A stretch of 23,841 nucleotides of DNA from Bacteroidota bacterium (lineage in GTDB: Bacteria; Bacteroidota; Bacteroidia; Flavobacteriales_F; PHOS-HE28). The stretch is taken from the NCBI GenBank assembly GCA_023412755.1, contig JAEZCB010000074.1:1-23841 (forward strand), read 5' to 3'. The notes under the pieces were generated by a model. That model ran no database searches. It worked only from the letters and a program-made list of their open reading frames with translations, and was not told the origin of the DNA. Made by a program: the position numbers and the translations under genes. How positions within the stretch are numbered: position 1 is the stretch's first letter; every line of letters begins with the position of its first letter. Shown here one piece after another: positions 8,376 through 15,998 of this stretch.

Positions 8376-8816
8376 CTAGCGCAGAATGGCGAGCACTACG
8401 GCGTACCTGGCGGCCTTGCCAATGAACATGAGCAGGGCCACCGGTATCCAGTGAGCTTTGCCGAGCCCTAGTGCCACGGCCAGAGGATCGCCCACAATAG
8501 GCAGCCATGTAAGCAATGCCGACCAGAAACCCTGTGCGCGCACCCACGCCTGCATACGCTGTACTTTCCTGGGTTCGATGCGCAGCCATGCTGCCACCCT
8601 CGCCAGATCGGCCCAACGTCCAAGACCAAAGGAGCACATGCCACCGAGCCAGTTGCCGCAGCTGGCCACAAGCCAAAGGGAGATGGTGCTCCAGGGACCA
8701 AGGGCCATGGCAGCCAATATGGCTTCGGAACTAAAGGGCAGAATGGTGGCCGCCAGAAAGGTCGCGATGAAAAGGCCGAATAGACCGGCCTCAGAGAGAT
8801 CCAGGAGCGCGACCAT
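8376..8816 (-). CDS. YqaA-type VTT (DedA-related) inner-membrane protein
   Basis: A 146-residue protein with about four membrane segments. Family signatures are visible: ILPFSSEAILA (25-35), GNWLGGMCSFGLGRW (54-68), LLTWLPIVGDPLAVALGLG (101-119) and GKAARY (133-138). The length matches YqaA-like proteins. Family knowledge: VTT/DedA-related proteins act in membrane lipid or undecaprenyl-phosphate recycling and membrane homeostasis, but the YqaA branch has no settled reaction. It lies 34 bases downstream of the minus-strand secreted protein gene with no terminator visible between, so the two may share a transcript. It converges with the protease gene, with only 13 bases separating the two stop codons. 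Confidence 0.85.
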   Translation of the reverse strand: MVALLDLSEAGLFGLFIATFLAATILPFSSEAILAAMALGPWSTISLWLVASCGNWLGGMCSFGLGRWADLARVAAWLRIEPRKVQRMQAWVRAQGFWSALLTWLPIVGDPLAVALGLGKAHWIPVALLMFIGKAARYAVVLAILR

Positions 8817-8850
8817 TCGAGCAGCCGAAAGGTACTGCCTCCCGCCGGTA

Positions 8851-11019
8851 TCACTCCACCATCAGGCGGCCTGCAAGCTGGCGGCCTTCTGAGGTCACCA
8901 CGTTCACGGTGTACATCCCGCTGGCCACGCCACGGATGTCATAGTTTCCTCCTGTTGCTTCTGTTGCATGCCATGATCTCACCGGCCGGCCGAACGCATC
9001 ATACAACTCCACTCGGGAAATGGCCCGTCCCATTCCCTTCAATCTGAAACTTTCCTGAGCTGGGTTCGGAGCGATCTCCAAGGTCTGCATAGGTTCCGAT
9101 CGGCCGATGATGTCGATGACGATGCAATCATTCGCTTGCACCAAAACCTGATAGTTTCCTGATGGCTCCTGCGGATCATACGGCACGGGGATCCAATAGA
9201 CCCCTGGAGGTATCTCGTTGTACCAGGACCATATGCCGTTATAACATGAATTGGTATCGGAAGCGGATGGTTGCAGCGCTGATCCTTCTCCACAGCTGGG
9301 ATACAAAGCATTGATTCCCTCTGTATCGGATCCTTCGATACATTGTTCTATGATGAGGTCATAACACCATTCAACGATCTCGATCGCATGCCAGTTCATC
9401 GCCATTCCTTCAAGTGCAGGTGGTGGTGAGGTATCGGGTGAGGTATTGGTGAAGCTGCCTGTAAAGGTGACCGTGCCATACAGGTCCAATTGTACGGGTT
9501 CCGCATCCGCACATTCATCCGCGGCCATGCCCAGGTCCTTGTATGCGAGCGTGAACTCACCGTTGCTTTCGCCGTAATTGCTCACTTTCAAATAGCCCGT
9601 ACCATCTTCCACCATGCTGTAGTAAAGCCTTGACCCGTCAGTATAGCAGGCGAAGGAGCCTGTGGCCAGCAGGGTACAGTCCTCTCCGAAAAGTTCGAGG
9701 GTTGTTCCCGGCACGGAGGCGGCACCCTCTCCGCAAGTGGTTTGAAAAACGTAGGTATGACCCCCGGCAAAGTCAACCTTAACCATGGCACAGCCAAGTG
9801 GTCCATAGCTCGATGTCTCCGTCTGCCATGTTTCGTCCGGTGTAATGCCAATGTCGAATTCGGGACAGTTGGTGCAGGGGGCGGGGGTGATGGTGCGGCG
9901 GCTGGCAAGTGTGTACAACCCGGCCGAATCACCGGCCCCCGAGACCTTCAGGTACAGGAGGCCTTCCGCTGCAACACTCCATGATAGGGAGGAGCGGCCG
10001 TCTTCACAGCCATCATCATCCGCCACGAGCAATTCACAGTTCGCATCATATAGATCCAACCTGGTATCATGATCGGCAGAAGCACCATCTCCACAACCGG
10101 TCTTGAAATGCAGATCATGACCGGGTGTTGGTGCGATGCGGTAGATGACACAACCGTCCTGGGCATATCCGGAGGAATGCGTGTTCCAGTTGTTCTGCGG
10201 GGTAATGTAGAAGTCGTGGGACGGACAACCGGTGCACATGGTGCCATTGCCACCGATACTCTTATATGCCATTGTGAAATTGCCAGCTGCCCCATCCGGT
10301 GAACGTACGGTCAACCGCACACTGCCATCATAGGCTGCGGTCCACGAAAGCAGGGAACCTCCATCGCCGCAATCATTTGCGGGACCAGTGACCTCATTGC
10401 ACCAGTCATTCCGCAATTCCAGAAGCGTTCCACCATCGGTGTAAGCACCATCCCCACAGCCTGTTTTGAATGTGTAGTGTATCCCCTCATCAATGGACAC
10501 CATGAACGTGTAGCAACCGTCCTGGTCATACGAGGCCTGCGCCGTTTGCCATGCACCCGCAGGATGGATCCATTCATCATATGCCGGACATTCGTTGCAG
10601 ATCCCTGGAACACCATTCAGGGAACGAAAGGCAAGCGTGAATGTTCCACCCTGACCATTCTGACCCTTCACCCGCAGCAGCAGCGGTGTGTCGAATATCG
10701 AACTGTACACTTCAAGAAATGAACGGCCTTCCTCACAGCCATCATCATCACTGTTGAACAAGGTGCAGATCGGTGTGATCATCTCTATCCTCGTATCATG
10801 ATCCGCGGTGGCTCCGTTACCACAGCCGGTCTTGAACTCGTACGATACACCGAGTTGCAATGGCACCTCATAGATCGCCGACCCACCTGCTTCATATGAT
10901 CCGGAGATCGTGTTCCAGGTATTGGTCACCGTAAGACTCTCCTGCCATTCGCAATCGGTTTGCGCTGACACGGAAATAGAAAGAAGTATCGGGAGGAGCA
11001 GTGGTAGGGGTTGCTTCAT
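8851..11019 (-). CDS. Secreted multi-module Cys-rich protein with type A T9SS sorting domain
   Basis: A 722-residue protein. The signal peptide is MKQPLPLLLPILLSISVSAQ. Residues about 23-500 hold four tandem modules of about 121 residues, each with an F(K/Q)T(G/T)CG(N/D/E)GA core (Cys 66, 188, 309 and 429). Modules 2-4 are preceded by a CxxCP motif (141-145, 262-265, 382-385). The fold pattern resembles PPC-like beta-sandwiches. After about residue 505 comes a unique region with five Cys residues. Residues about 646-722 are a type A T9SS C-terminal domain: LEIAPNPAQESF, ELYDAFGRPV, and a final GMYTVNVVTSEGRQLAGRLMVE-type strand pair. Role: a surface or secreted protein, probably binding rather than catalytic because no enzyme motif is seen. 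The CxxC motifs and Cys-rich cores suggest disulfides or metal binding; that is inference. Confidence 0.87.
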   Translation of the reverse strand: MKQPLPLLLPILLSISVSAQTDCEWQESLTVTNTWNTISGSYEAGGSAIYEVPLQLGVSYEFKTGCGNGATADHDTRIEMITPICTLFNSDDDGCEEGRSFLEVYSSIFDTPLLLRVKGQNGQGGTFTLAFRSLNGVPGICNECPAYDEWIHPAGAWQTAQASYDQDGCYTFMVSIDEGIHYTFKTGCGDGAYTDGGTLLELRNDWCNEVTGPANDCGDGGSLLSWTAAYDGSVRLTVRSPDGAAGNFTMAYKSIGGNGTMCTGCPSHDFYITPQNNWNTHSSGYAQDGCVIYRIAPTPGHDLHFKTGCGDGASADHDTRLDLYDANCELLVADDDGCEDGRSSLSWSVAAEGLLYLKVSGAGDSAGLYTLASRRTITPAPCTNCPEFDIGITPDETWQTETSSYGPLGCAMVKVDFAGGHTYVFQTTCGEGAASVPGTTLELFGEDCTLLATGSFACYTDGSRLYYSMVEDGTGYLKVSNYGESNGEFTLAYKDLGMAADECADAEPVQLDLYGTVTFTGSFTNTSPDTSPPPALEGMAMNWHAIEIVEWCYDLIIEQCIEGSDTEGINALYPSCGEGSALQPSASDTNSCYNGIWSWYNEIPPGVYWIPVPYDPQEPSGNYQVLVQANDCIVIDIIGRSEPMQTLEIAPNPAQESFRLKGMGRAISRVELYDAFGRPVRSWHATEATGGNYDIRGVASGMYTVNVVTSEGRQLAGRLMVE
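9520..10953 (-). repeat. Four tandem 121-residue modules (A-B-A-B pattern)
   Basis: Cys-to-Cys spacing of the core is 122, 121 and 120 residues. Modules 1 and 3 share GADxDHDTR-type and DDDGCE segments. Modules 2 and 4 instead share GT(L/T)LEL before the central Cys and lack DDDGC. At the DNA level the CACAGCCATCATCATC segment at 10006-10020 recurs at 10734-10749, and GTATCATGATC recurs near 10065 and 10795. Both pairs are about 730 bases apart, equal to two modules. This points to duplication of a two-module unit. Confidence 0.8.
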
Positions 11020-11171
11020 GATCGGATCATTTCGACCTTTGACCTATAGACAGCTGTCTTGGGCCATTCGCTGCCTGGATCCAGGCGGATCATTTCCAAA
11101 CCCGCTTCCATAAAGGAGTTGACTCTTGCGGCACAGGGTTTGACAAAGGCCATCCACCGATCACCACTACC
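11020..11171 (+). promoter_or_regulatory. Divergent promoter region with two perfect palindromes
   Basis: This 152-base region separates the minus-strand secreted protein gene from the plus-strand beta-barrel gene, so it must hold both promoters. It contains a 12-base perfect palindrome AGACAGCTGTCT (11048-11059) and a 14-base perfect palindrome GCCTGGATCCAGGC (11073-11086), with centres 26 bases apart. An 11-base direct repeat CGGATCATTTC flanks them (11023-11033 and 11086-11096). Weak promoter-like elements for the plus strand are TTG at 11119-11121 and GGGTTTG around 11136-11142. The palindromes could be operators for a dimeric regulator or small hairpins in the leader of one transcript. 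Confidence 0.5.
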
Positions 11172-11852
11172 ATGAACCGGATCCTATCACTTCTGGCATG
11201 CATCGCGATCACGGCCACGGCCAATGCGCAATTGGGCAAAAGACCTGTTACCCTGGGCGGTGGCCTTGAGGTGGGCGTACCCATCGGCGAATTCGGTGAT
11301 ACGTTCGGAAAGGAGGTCTTTGGCGCCAGCGGCATGCTTACCATTCCCATGAGCGTGCTGCCATTCGACTGGGGCTTCGATTTCGCCTGGGGCCGCATGG
11401 GTGGCGGCTCCCGTGAAGTGCCGATCAATGAGGAACACTTGGAAGCCACCACAGGCGATCTGCGTGTGAACAGTGATATCTACGGGTATCATGGTCTGCT
11501 CCGGTTGAAGCCTTTCATTGGAAAAGTGAGTCCCTATGTCGAGGGCCTGGTGGGCCTGCGGCAATTCACCACCCGCACACAGATCAAAGTGGATGGCATG
11601 GATCAGCCCTACTTCGAGCAACGCAACGCGAATGAATTCATCTGGAGCCATGGCTGGGCCGCTGGGGTACAGATAGCGCCTTCCCGCATGTTCTACTTTG
11701 AATTAAGGGCCGAACGATTGAATGGCGGCAAGGTGGCCTATGTGGATCCTGGCTCCATCGAGATCGGCCCGGATGGAGAGGTGGAATACGAGACACTCAA
11801 CTCCGGCGTACGCGTGCTGAACATGCATCTTGGGATCGGTCTCCGGTTCTGA
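11172..11852 (+). CDS. Outer-membrane beta-barrel protein
   Basis: A 226-residue protein. The signal peptide is MNRILSLLACIAITATANAQ. The mature part is made of alternating amphipathic strands (for example LGGGLEVGVPIGEFG, DWGFDFAWGRMGGG, VSPYVEGLVGLRQF, MFYFELRAERLNGG) and ends in the strand NMHLGIGLRF with a terminal Phe, the usual signal for barrel insertion by BamA. The size fits an 8-strand porin-like or OmpA/W-like barrel without a peptidoglycan-binding domain. No specific function is recognisable. It is transcribed away from the secreted multi-module protein and may share regulation through the palindromes between them. Confidence 0.8.
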   Translation: MNRILSLLACIAITATANAQLGKRPVTLGGGLEVGVPIGEFGDTFGKEVFGASGMLTIPMSVLPFDWGFDFAWGRMGGGSREVPINEEHLEATTGDLRVNSDIYGYHGLLRLKPFIGKVSPYVEGLVGLRQFTTRTQIKVDGMDQPYFEQRNANEFIWSHGWAAGVQIAPSRMFYFELRAERLNGGKVAYVDPGSIEIGPDGEVEYETLNSGVRVLNMHLGIGLRF

Positions 11853-11935
11853 ACACGTGCATGGCCCCGCGCCCCCACGCCGGAAGCGTGCGTAAGAATG
11901 TTGGTAACCTTTGTGTAACGCGGTGAACGGCCGCC

Positions 11936-11966
11936 TTGGATCACCATTTCTCTGCCGTAAACTTGC
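11936..11966 (+). promoter_or_regulatory. Promoter of the purH-mre-rod cluster (Bacteroidetes type)
   Basis: TTG at 11936-11938 and TAAACTTGC at 11958-11966 are separated by 19 bases. They match the Bacteroidetes primary sigma pattern TTG-N19-TAnnTTTG with one change in the -7 box. The predicted transcription start lies near 11972, at or just before the GTG start of purH at 11976. The upstream 11853-11935 stretch holds no other clear signal and no T-rich hairpin. Confidence 0.5.
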
Positions 11967-11975
11967 GCCTGTGAA

Positions 11976-13547
11976 GTGCGGCCACCACGCACGCAGACCA
12001 CATTGGACGGGCAGAAACGCATCACAAGCACCCTCATTTCCGTGTTCCACAAGGATGGGCTCGAGCCCATCATTCGCGAACTGGATCGGCTGGGCGTCCA
12101 CATCTATTCCACCGGTGGCACCCAGGAATTCATCGAAAGCCTCGGTGTGAATGTCACCCCCGTGGAAGACCTCACCACCTATCCCAGCATCCTTGGTGGC
12201 CGCGTGAAGACCCTCCATCCGAAGATCTTCGGGGGCATTCTTGGACGCAGGGACCTGGATAGTGATGTGGCGCAACTGGAGGAGTATGCCATTCCACCGA
12301 TAGATCTGGTGATCGTGGACCTCTACCCTTTCGAGGCCACGGTGGCCGCCGGGGGAGATGGGTCTTCCATCATCGAAAAGATCGATATCGGTGGCATCAG
12401 CCTGATCCGGGCGGCCGCGAAGAACCACGCGGATGTGGTTATCATTCCGGATCGTGAACATTACTCCAAGCTGCACCGGATCCTGAAAGATCAGGACGGG
12501 CGCACAAGTCTTGATCAACGACGGGAACTGGCCGCTGCGGCGTTCGCGGTAAGTGCCCATTATGATAGTGCGATCCACAGATGGTTCGCAGGGGATGCTG
12601 CTGAACTACGGTTGAGCATCGGCCCAAGGCATCCATTGCGTTACGGCGAGAACCCACACCAGAAGGCTTCCTTCCATGGGGATCTGCATGGCTTGTTCCG
12701 CCAGCTGCATGGCAAGGAACTCAGCTACAACAACCTGCTGGACCTGGATGCGGCCATCCGCCTGATCGATGATCTGGATGCGATCCGCGCCGCACGGCAT
12801 GAGGCCTTCGCCATTCTAAAGCACAACAATGCTTGTGGAGCGGCCATCCGGCCCACCTTGAAAGAGGCATGGGATGCCGCCCTCGCCGCCGACCCCGTCA
12901 GCGCATTCGGAGGGGTGCTGATCACAACTGGAACCGTTGATAAGGCCGCGGCCGAGGCCATGGACACCATTTTCTTCGAGATCATAGCCGCACCGGGCTT
13001 CGATAAGGATGCATTGGAAGTGCTGCGTAAGAAGAAGAACCGGGTGATCCTGGAGCGGATGAAGGATGCTCAAAAGGGGCCTGTCTTTGAGGTGAGGTCC
13101 GCGCTCAATGGTGTGCTGGTGCAGGCCCCGGATGAAATGGTGGAGCAGCATGAACAGATGCGGCCGGTCACCAAAAAGTCCCCTTCCGGGCAGGAGCCGC
13201 AAGACTTGGTCTTCGCCAATATTCTGGTGAAGCATACCAAGAGCAACGCCATTGTGCTGGTGAAGAACGGACAATTGCTTGCCAGCGGCACCGGACAGAC
13301 CAGCCGTGTGGATGCGCTGGAGCAGGCCGTGGCCAAAGCGCAGAAGTTCAACTTCGATCTGCATGGCGCGGTGATGGCCAGCGACGCGTTCTTCCCTTTC
13401 CCGGACTGTGTGGACATCGCCCACAAGGCCGGCATCACCGCCGTGGTGCAACCCGGCGGCAGCATCCGCGATCAGGAAAGCATAGATCACTGCGATACAC
13501 ACGGCATGGCCATGTGCCTTACCGGTAACCGCCATTTCAAACACTGA
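11976..13547 (+). CDS. purH: Bifunctional AICAR formyltransferase / IMP cyclohydrolase
   Basis: A 523-residue cytosolic enzyme performing the last two steps of de novo purine synthesis: AICAR + 10-formyl-THF to FAICAR, then cyclisation to IMP. The N-terminal IMP cyclohydrolase (MGS-like) domain shows IYSTGGTQEFIE, SILGGRVKTLHPKIFGG and IDLVIVDLYPFE. The C-terminal transformylase domain shows LSYNNLLDLDAAI, KHNNACGAA (catalytic Lys-His region), DPVSAFGG, SDAFFPFPD and QPGGSIRDQESI. Length matches the family (about 505-525). The start is uncertain: GTG 11976 sits only a few bases after the predicted transcription start, while TTG 12003 would give a 514-residue protein with a normal leader. It is the first gene of the cluster and lies 10 bases ahead of mreB, the order found in many Bacteroidetes. 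Confidence 0.96.
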   Translation: MRPPRTQTTLDGQKRITSTLISVFHKDGLEPIIRELDRLGVHIYSTGGTQEFIESLGVNVTPVEDLTTYPSILGGRVKTLHPKIFGGILGRRDLDSDVAQLEEYAIPPIDLVIVDLYPFEATVAAGGDGSSIIEKIDIGGISLIRAAAKNHADVVIIPDREHYSKLHRILKDQDGRTSLDQRRELAAAAFAVSAHYDSAIHRWFAGDAAELRLSIGPRHPLRYGENPHQKASFHGDLHGLFRQLHGKELSYNNLLDLDAAIRLIDDLDAIRAARHEAFAILKHNNACGAAIRPTLKEAWDAALAADPVSAFGGVLITTGTVDKAAAEAMDTIFFEIIAAPGFDKDALEVLRKKKNRVILERMKDAQKGPVFEVRSALNGVLVQAPDEMVEQHEQMRPVTKKSPSGQEPQDLVFANILVKHTKSNAIVLVKNGQLLASGTGQTSRVDALEQAVAKAQKFNFDLHGAVMASDAFFPFPDCVDIAHKAGITAVVQPGGSIRDQESIDHCDTHGMAMCLTGNRHFKH

Positions 13548-13557
13548 ACGACCTCGC

Positions 13558-14583
13558 ATGGGCTGGTTCAACTTCTTCACACAAGAGATCGCGATAGACC
13601 TTGGCACAGCGAACACGTTGATCATCCACAACGACAAGGTGGTGGTGGATGAGCCAAGTATCGTGGCCTTGGACAGGACCACCGGCAAGGTGATCGCCGT
13701 GGGGCGGCAGGCGCAGCAGATGCATGGGAAGACCCATGAGAACATCAAGACCGTACGCCCGCTGAAGGACGGCGTGATCGCCGACTTCAAGGCCGCCGAG
13801 GATATGATCAAGGGCATGATCCGCATGATCAAACCCGGCCGCCAGCTCTTCACCCCCAACCTGCGCATGGTGATCTGCATTCCAAGCGGGATCACCGAAG
13901 TTGAAAAGCGCGCGGTGAAGGACAGCAGCGAGCATGCCGGCGCCAAAGAGGTGTACCTGATCCACGAACCCATGGCGGCGGCGATCGGGATCGGCATCGA
14001 TGTGGAAGAACCCATGGGTAACATGATCATCGACATCGGTGGAGGCACCAGCGAGATCGCGGTGATCGCGCTGGGTGGCATCGTGTGCGACAAGAACATC
14101 CGCGTGGCCGGGGATGAATTCACCCAGGACATTGAAGAATACATGCGTCGCCAGCACAACATACTTGTGGGGGAGCGCACGGCCGAACAGATCAAGATCG
14201 AGGTAGGCGCAGCCACCATAGACCTGGATGAACCGCCACCGGATTACGCGGTGCGCGGACGAGACCTGATGACCGGCATCCCGAAGGAGATCACCGTTAC
14301 CTATACGGAGATCGCCCAGGCGCTGGACAAGAGCATAAGCAAGATCGAAGAGGCCATTCTAAGTGCCCTGGAAAGCACACCTCCGGAATTGAGTGCGGAT
14401 ATCTACAAGACCGGTATATATCTGGCGGGAGGTGGTGCGTTATTAAGAGGACTCGACAAGCGCATCAGTATTAAGACCAAACTGCCAGTACACGTTAGCG
14501 AGGATCCACTGCGGGCCGTGGCGCGTGGTACCGGCATCGCCCTGAAGAACATCGATAGATTCCAGTTCCTGATGCGCGAGTAG
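13558..14583 (+). CDS. mreB: Rod shape-determining actin-like protein MreB
   Basis: A 341-residue actin-like ATPase that forms membrane-bound filaments and orients the elongation synthases. Phosphate-1 loop DLGTANT at residues 14-20, catalytic region HEPMAAAIG (Glu137), phosphate-2 DIGGGTSE at 159-166, and adenosine motif GGGALLRGLD at 291-300 are all intact. The N-terminus MGWFNFFTQE is a hydrophobic/aromatic membrane-binding segment. Length is typical (about 335-350). The start is 10 bases after the purH stop, and a hairpin begins exactly at its TAG. Confidence 0.97.
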   Translation: MGWFNFFTQEIAIDLGTANTLIIHNDKVVVDEPSIVALDRTTGKVIAVGRQAQQMHGKTHENIKTVRPLKDGVIADFKAAEDMIKGMIRMIKPGRQLFTPNLRMVICIPSGITEVEKRAVKDSSEHAGAKEVYLIHEPMAAAIGIGIDVEEPMGNMIIDIGGGTSEIAVIALGGIVCDKNIRVAGDEFTQDIEEYMRRQHNILVGERTAEQIKIEVGAATIDLDEPPPDYAVRGRDLMTGIPKEITVTYTEIAQALDKSISKIEEAILSALESTPPELSADIYKTGIYLAGGGALLRGLDKRISIKTKLPVHVSEDPLRAVARGTGIALKNIDRFQFLMRE

Positions 14584-14606
14584 GGACGAATGATCCTGCG
14601 TCCCTA
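14581..14606 (+). other. Stem-loop beginning at the mreB stop codon
   Basis: TAGGGACG (14581-14588, which includes the mreB TAG stop) pairs perfectly with CGTCCCTA (14599-14606) around a 10-base loop. No T run follows, so it is not a standard intrinsic terminator. It lies in the 57-base gap between mreB and mreC, the only sizeable gap within mreB-rodA. It may act in RNA processing, 3'-end protection of the mreB message, or partial attenuation. Confidence 0.5.
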
Positions 14607-14640
14607 CTCCGCCATCACCCTCAAGTGATAATGCCAGACC

Positions 14641-15477
14641 ATGAGGGACCTGTTCCGCTTCCTTTACCGCGCGCGAAACACGCTGCTGTTCCTGGGGCTT
14701 CTGGCCGGCTCCCTTTTCATGCTATCCAACGGCAACACCCACCACCGGGCACGCGCCATCAGTTCATCCAATCAACTCGCCGGTACCATCTATACCTGGC
14801 GCAAGGATGTGACCGACTATGCCAACCTCAAAGAGGTGAACCGGCGGCTGGCACAGGAGAATGTGGATTGGCGGAACCGGCATGCTTCAGCGTATACCCC
14901 TGTGGAGGCTGTCTATGTGCGGATCCATGATACCATTCACCGGCAGCTCTACAGTTACCTGCCCGCCAAAGTGGTGAACAGCACCTGGCATAAACCGCGG
15001 AATTTCCTTACGCTGGACAAAGGTCACGCGGATGGGCTCCATGATGACATGGGTGTGATCGGACCGGATGGCATCGTGGGTGTGATCCGTGATGTGAGCC
15101 GGAATTTCTCCTCTGTGATCAGTGTGCTGAGTCCCGACATCCAGACCAGTGTGCAGATGCGCCGTACCGGCCACTTCGGGCTACTGTATTGGGATCGGGA
15201 TGAACACGGGCCCATGACAGCCTCCGTGATAGACATTGCCAAGCATGCGCGCGTGCAGGTGGGCGATACGGTTGAAACGCGAGGCGGCGACGGCATCTTT
15301 CCCGCAGGGGTAACGGTGGGGGTGGTGGCCGAAGTGGAGAGTCATCCGGGCAAACCGGACCAATCGATCACCATAAGGCTTTCCGAGGATATGACCCGGA
15401 GCGGATTCGTATATGTGGTGAAGGACCTGCAGCAGGCAGAAAGGGATTCGCTGGAACAAGCACATGATGTGAGATGA
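14641..15477 (+). CDS. mreC: Rod shape-determining protein MreC
   Basis: A 278-residue bitopic inner-membrane protein linking cytoplasmic MreB to periplasmic PBP2. A short basic cytoplasmic N-terminus (MRDLFRFLYRARN) is followed by one membrane helix (about 14-29), a short coiled coil (about 55-78, LKEVNRRLAQENVDWR) and two beta-barrel subdomains. Conserved MreC motifs are LTLDKGHADGLHDDMGV (123-139), GPDGIVGVI (141-149) and VGDTVETRGGDGIFPAGVTVG (207-227). Length is typical. Its TGA overlaps the mreD ATG as ATGA (15474-15477). Confidence 0.94.
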   Translation: MRDLFRFLYRARNTLLFLGLLAGSLFMLSNGNTHHRARAISSSNQLAGTIYTWRKDVTDYANLKEVNRRLAQENVDWRNRHASAYTPVEAVYVRIHDTIHRQLYSYLPAKVVNSTWHKPRNFLTLDKGHADGLHDDMGVIGPDGIVGVIRDVSRNFSSVISVLSPDIQTSVQMRRTGHFGLLYWDRDEHGPMTASVIDIAKHARVQVGDTVETRGGDGIFPAGVTVGVVAEVESHPGKPDQSITIRLSEDMTRSGFVYVVKDLQQAERDSLEQAHDVR

Positions 15478-15998
15478 TCGGTACCATCATCGCCAACATA
15501 CTCCGGCTCATCCTCCTTGTCCTTGTGCAGGCGCTGGTGCTGGACCATCTGGATGTGGCCAATGGATACATGGTGCCCTATCTCTATGTGCTCTTCCTCC
15601 TCATGCTGCCATTCGAATTGCCCTCATGGGCGGGTCTATTCATCGGCACGGGAACGGGCATGATCATGGACATGTTCAGCGACACTCCCGGCATGCACAT
15701 GAGCGCCTGCACGGTGATGATGTACGCACGCATCCACGTTCTCCGCCTGCTCCGGCCGCGTGAAGGTTACGAATTCGGCATGCGGCCCACCGTTCCCCGA
15801 ATGGGCATGGCGTGGTTCATAACCTATGCCGGCATACTCGTGCTGGTGCACCATCTCTGGCTCTTCTTCATCGAAATGTTCCGTTTCGACATGGGGCTCG
15901 TAACGCTCTCTAGGGCCATCCTAAGCGCGGCCTTCACGTTGATCCTCTGCCTGCTGGCCCAATTCCTCACGTCACCCGCGGATCGGGCTCGGGCATGA
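15474..15998 (+). CDS. mreD: Rod shape-determining membrane protein MreD
   Basis: A 174-residue, very hydrophobic protein with about five membrane helices. The family is recognised from size, topology, position between mreC and mrdA, and the segment GLFIGTGTGMIMDMFSDTPGMHM, which corresponds to the MreD signature G(x)nD(x)3Sx(P/G)xH-like region of the YwF/MreD fold. Role: a poorly understood scaffold of the elongasome that binds MreC. Both ends use ATGA overlaps with neighbouring genes, implying translational coupling. Confidence 0.9.
   Translation: MIGTIIANILRLILLVLVQALVLDHLDVANGYMVPYLYVLFLLMLPFELPSWAGLFIGTGTGMIMDMFSDTPGMHMSACTVMMYARIHVLRLLRPREGYEFGMRPTVPRMGMAWFITYAGILVLVHHLWLFFIEMFRFDMGLVTLSRAILSAAFTLILCLLAQFLTSPADRARA

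Noticed and set aside
9990..10750. Recurring CATCATCATC segments, considered as a possible DNA repeat array or CRISPR-like element
   Set aside because: They encode the conserved DDDGC segment of the A modules, and the spacing equals two protein modules. There are only two copies and no spacers.
11073..11086. The GCCTGGATCCAGGC palindrome considered as an intrinsic terminator
   Set aside because: It has no loop or T tract and lies between divergent starts, where a terminator is not expected.
12816..14219. A long minus-strand open frame (467 codons) opposite purH and mreB
   Set aside because: It is antisense to two confidently identified conserved genes, has no recognisable domain, and such frames are expected opposite GC-rich coding sequence.
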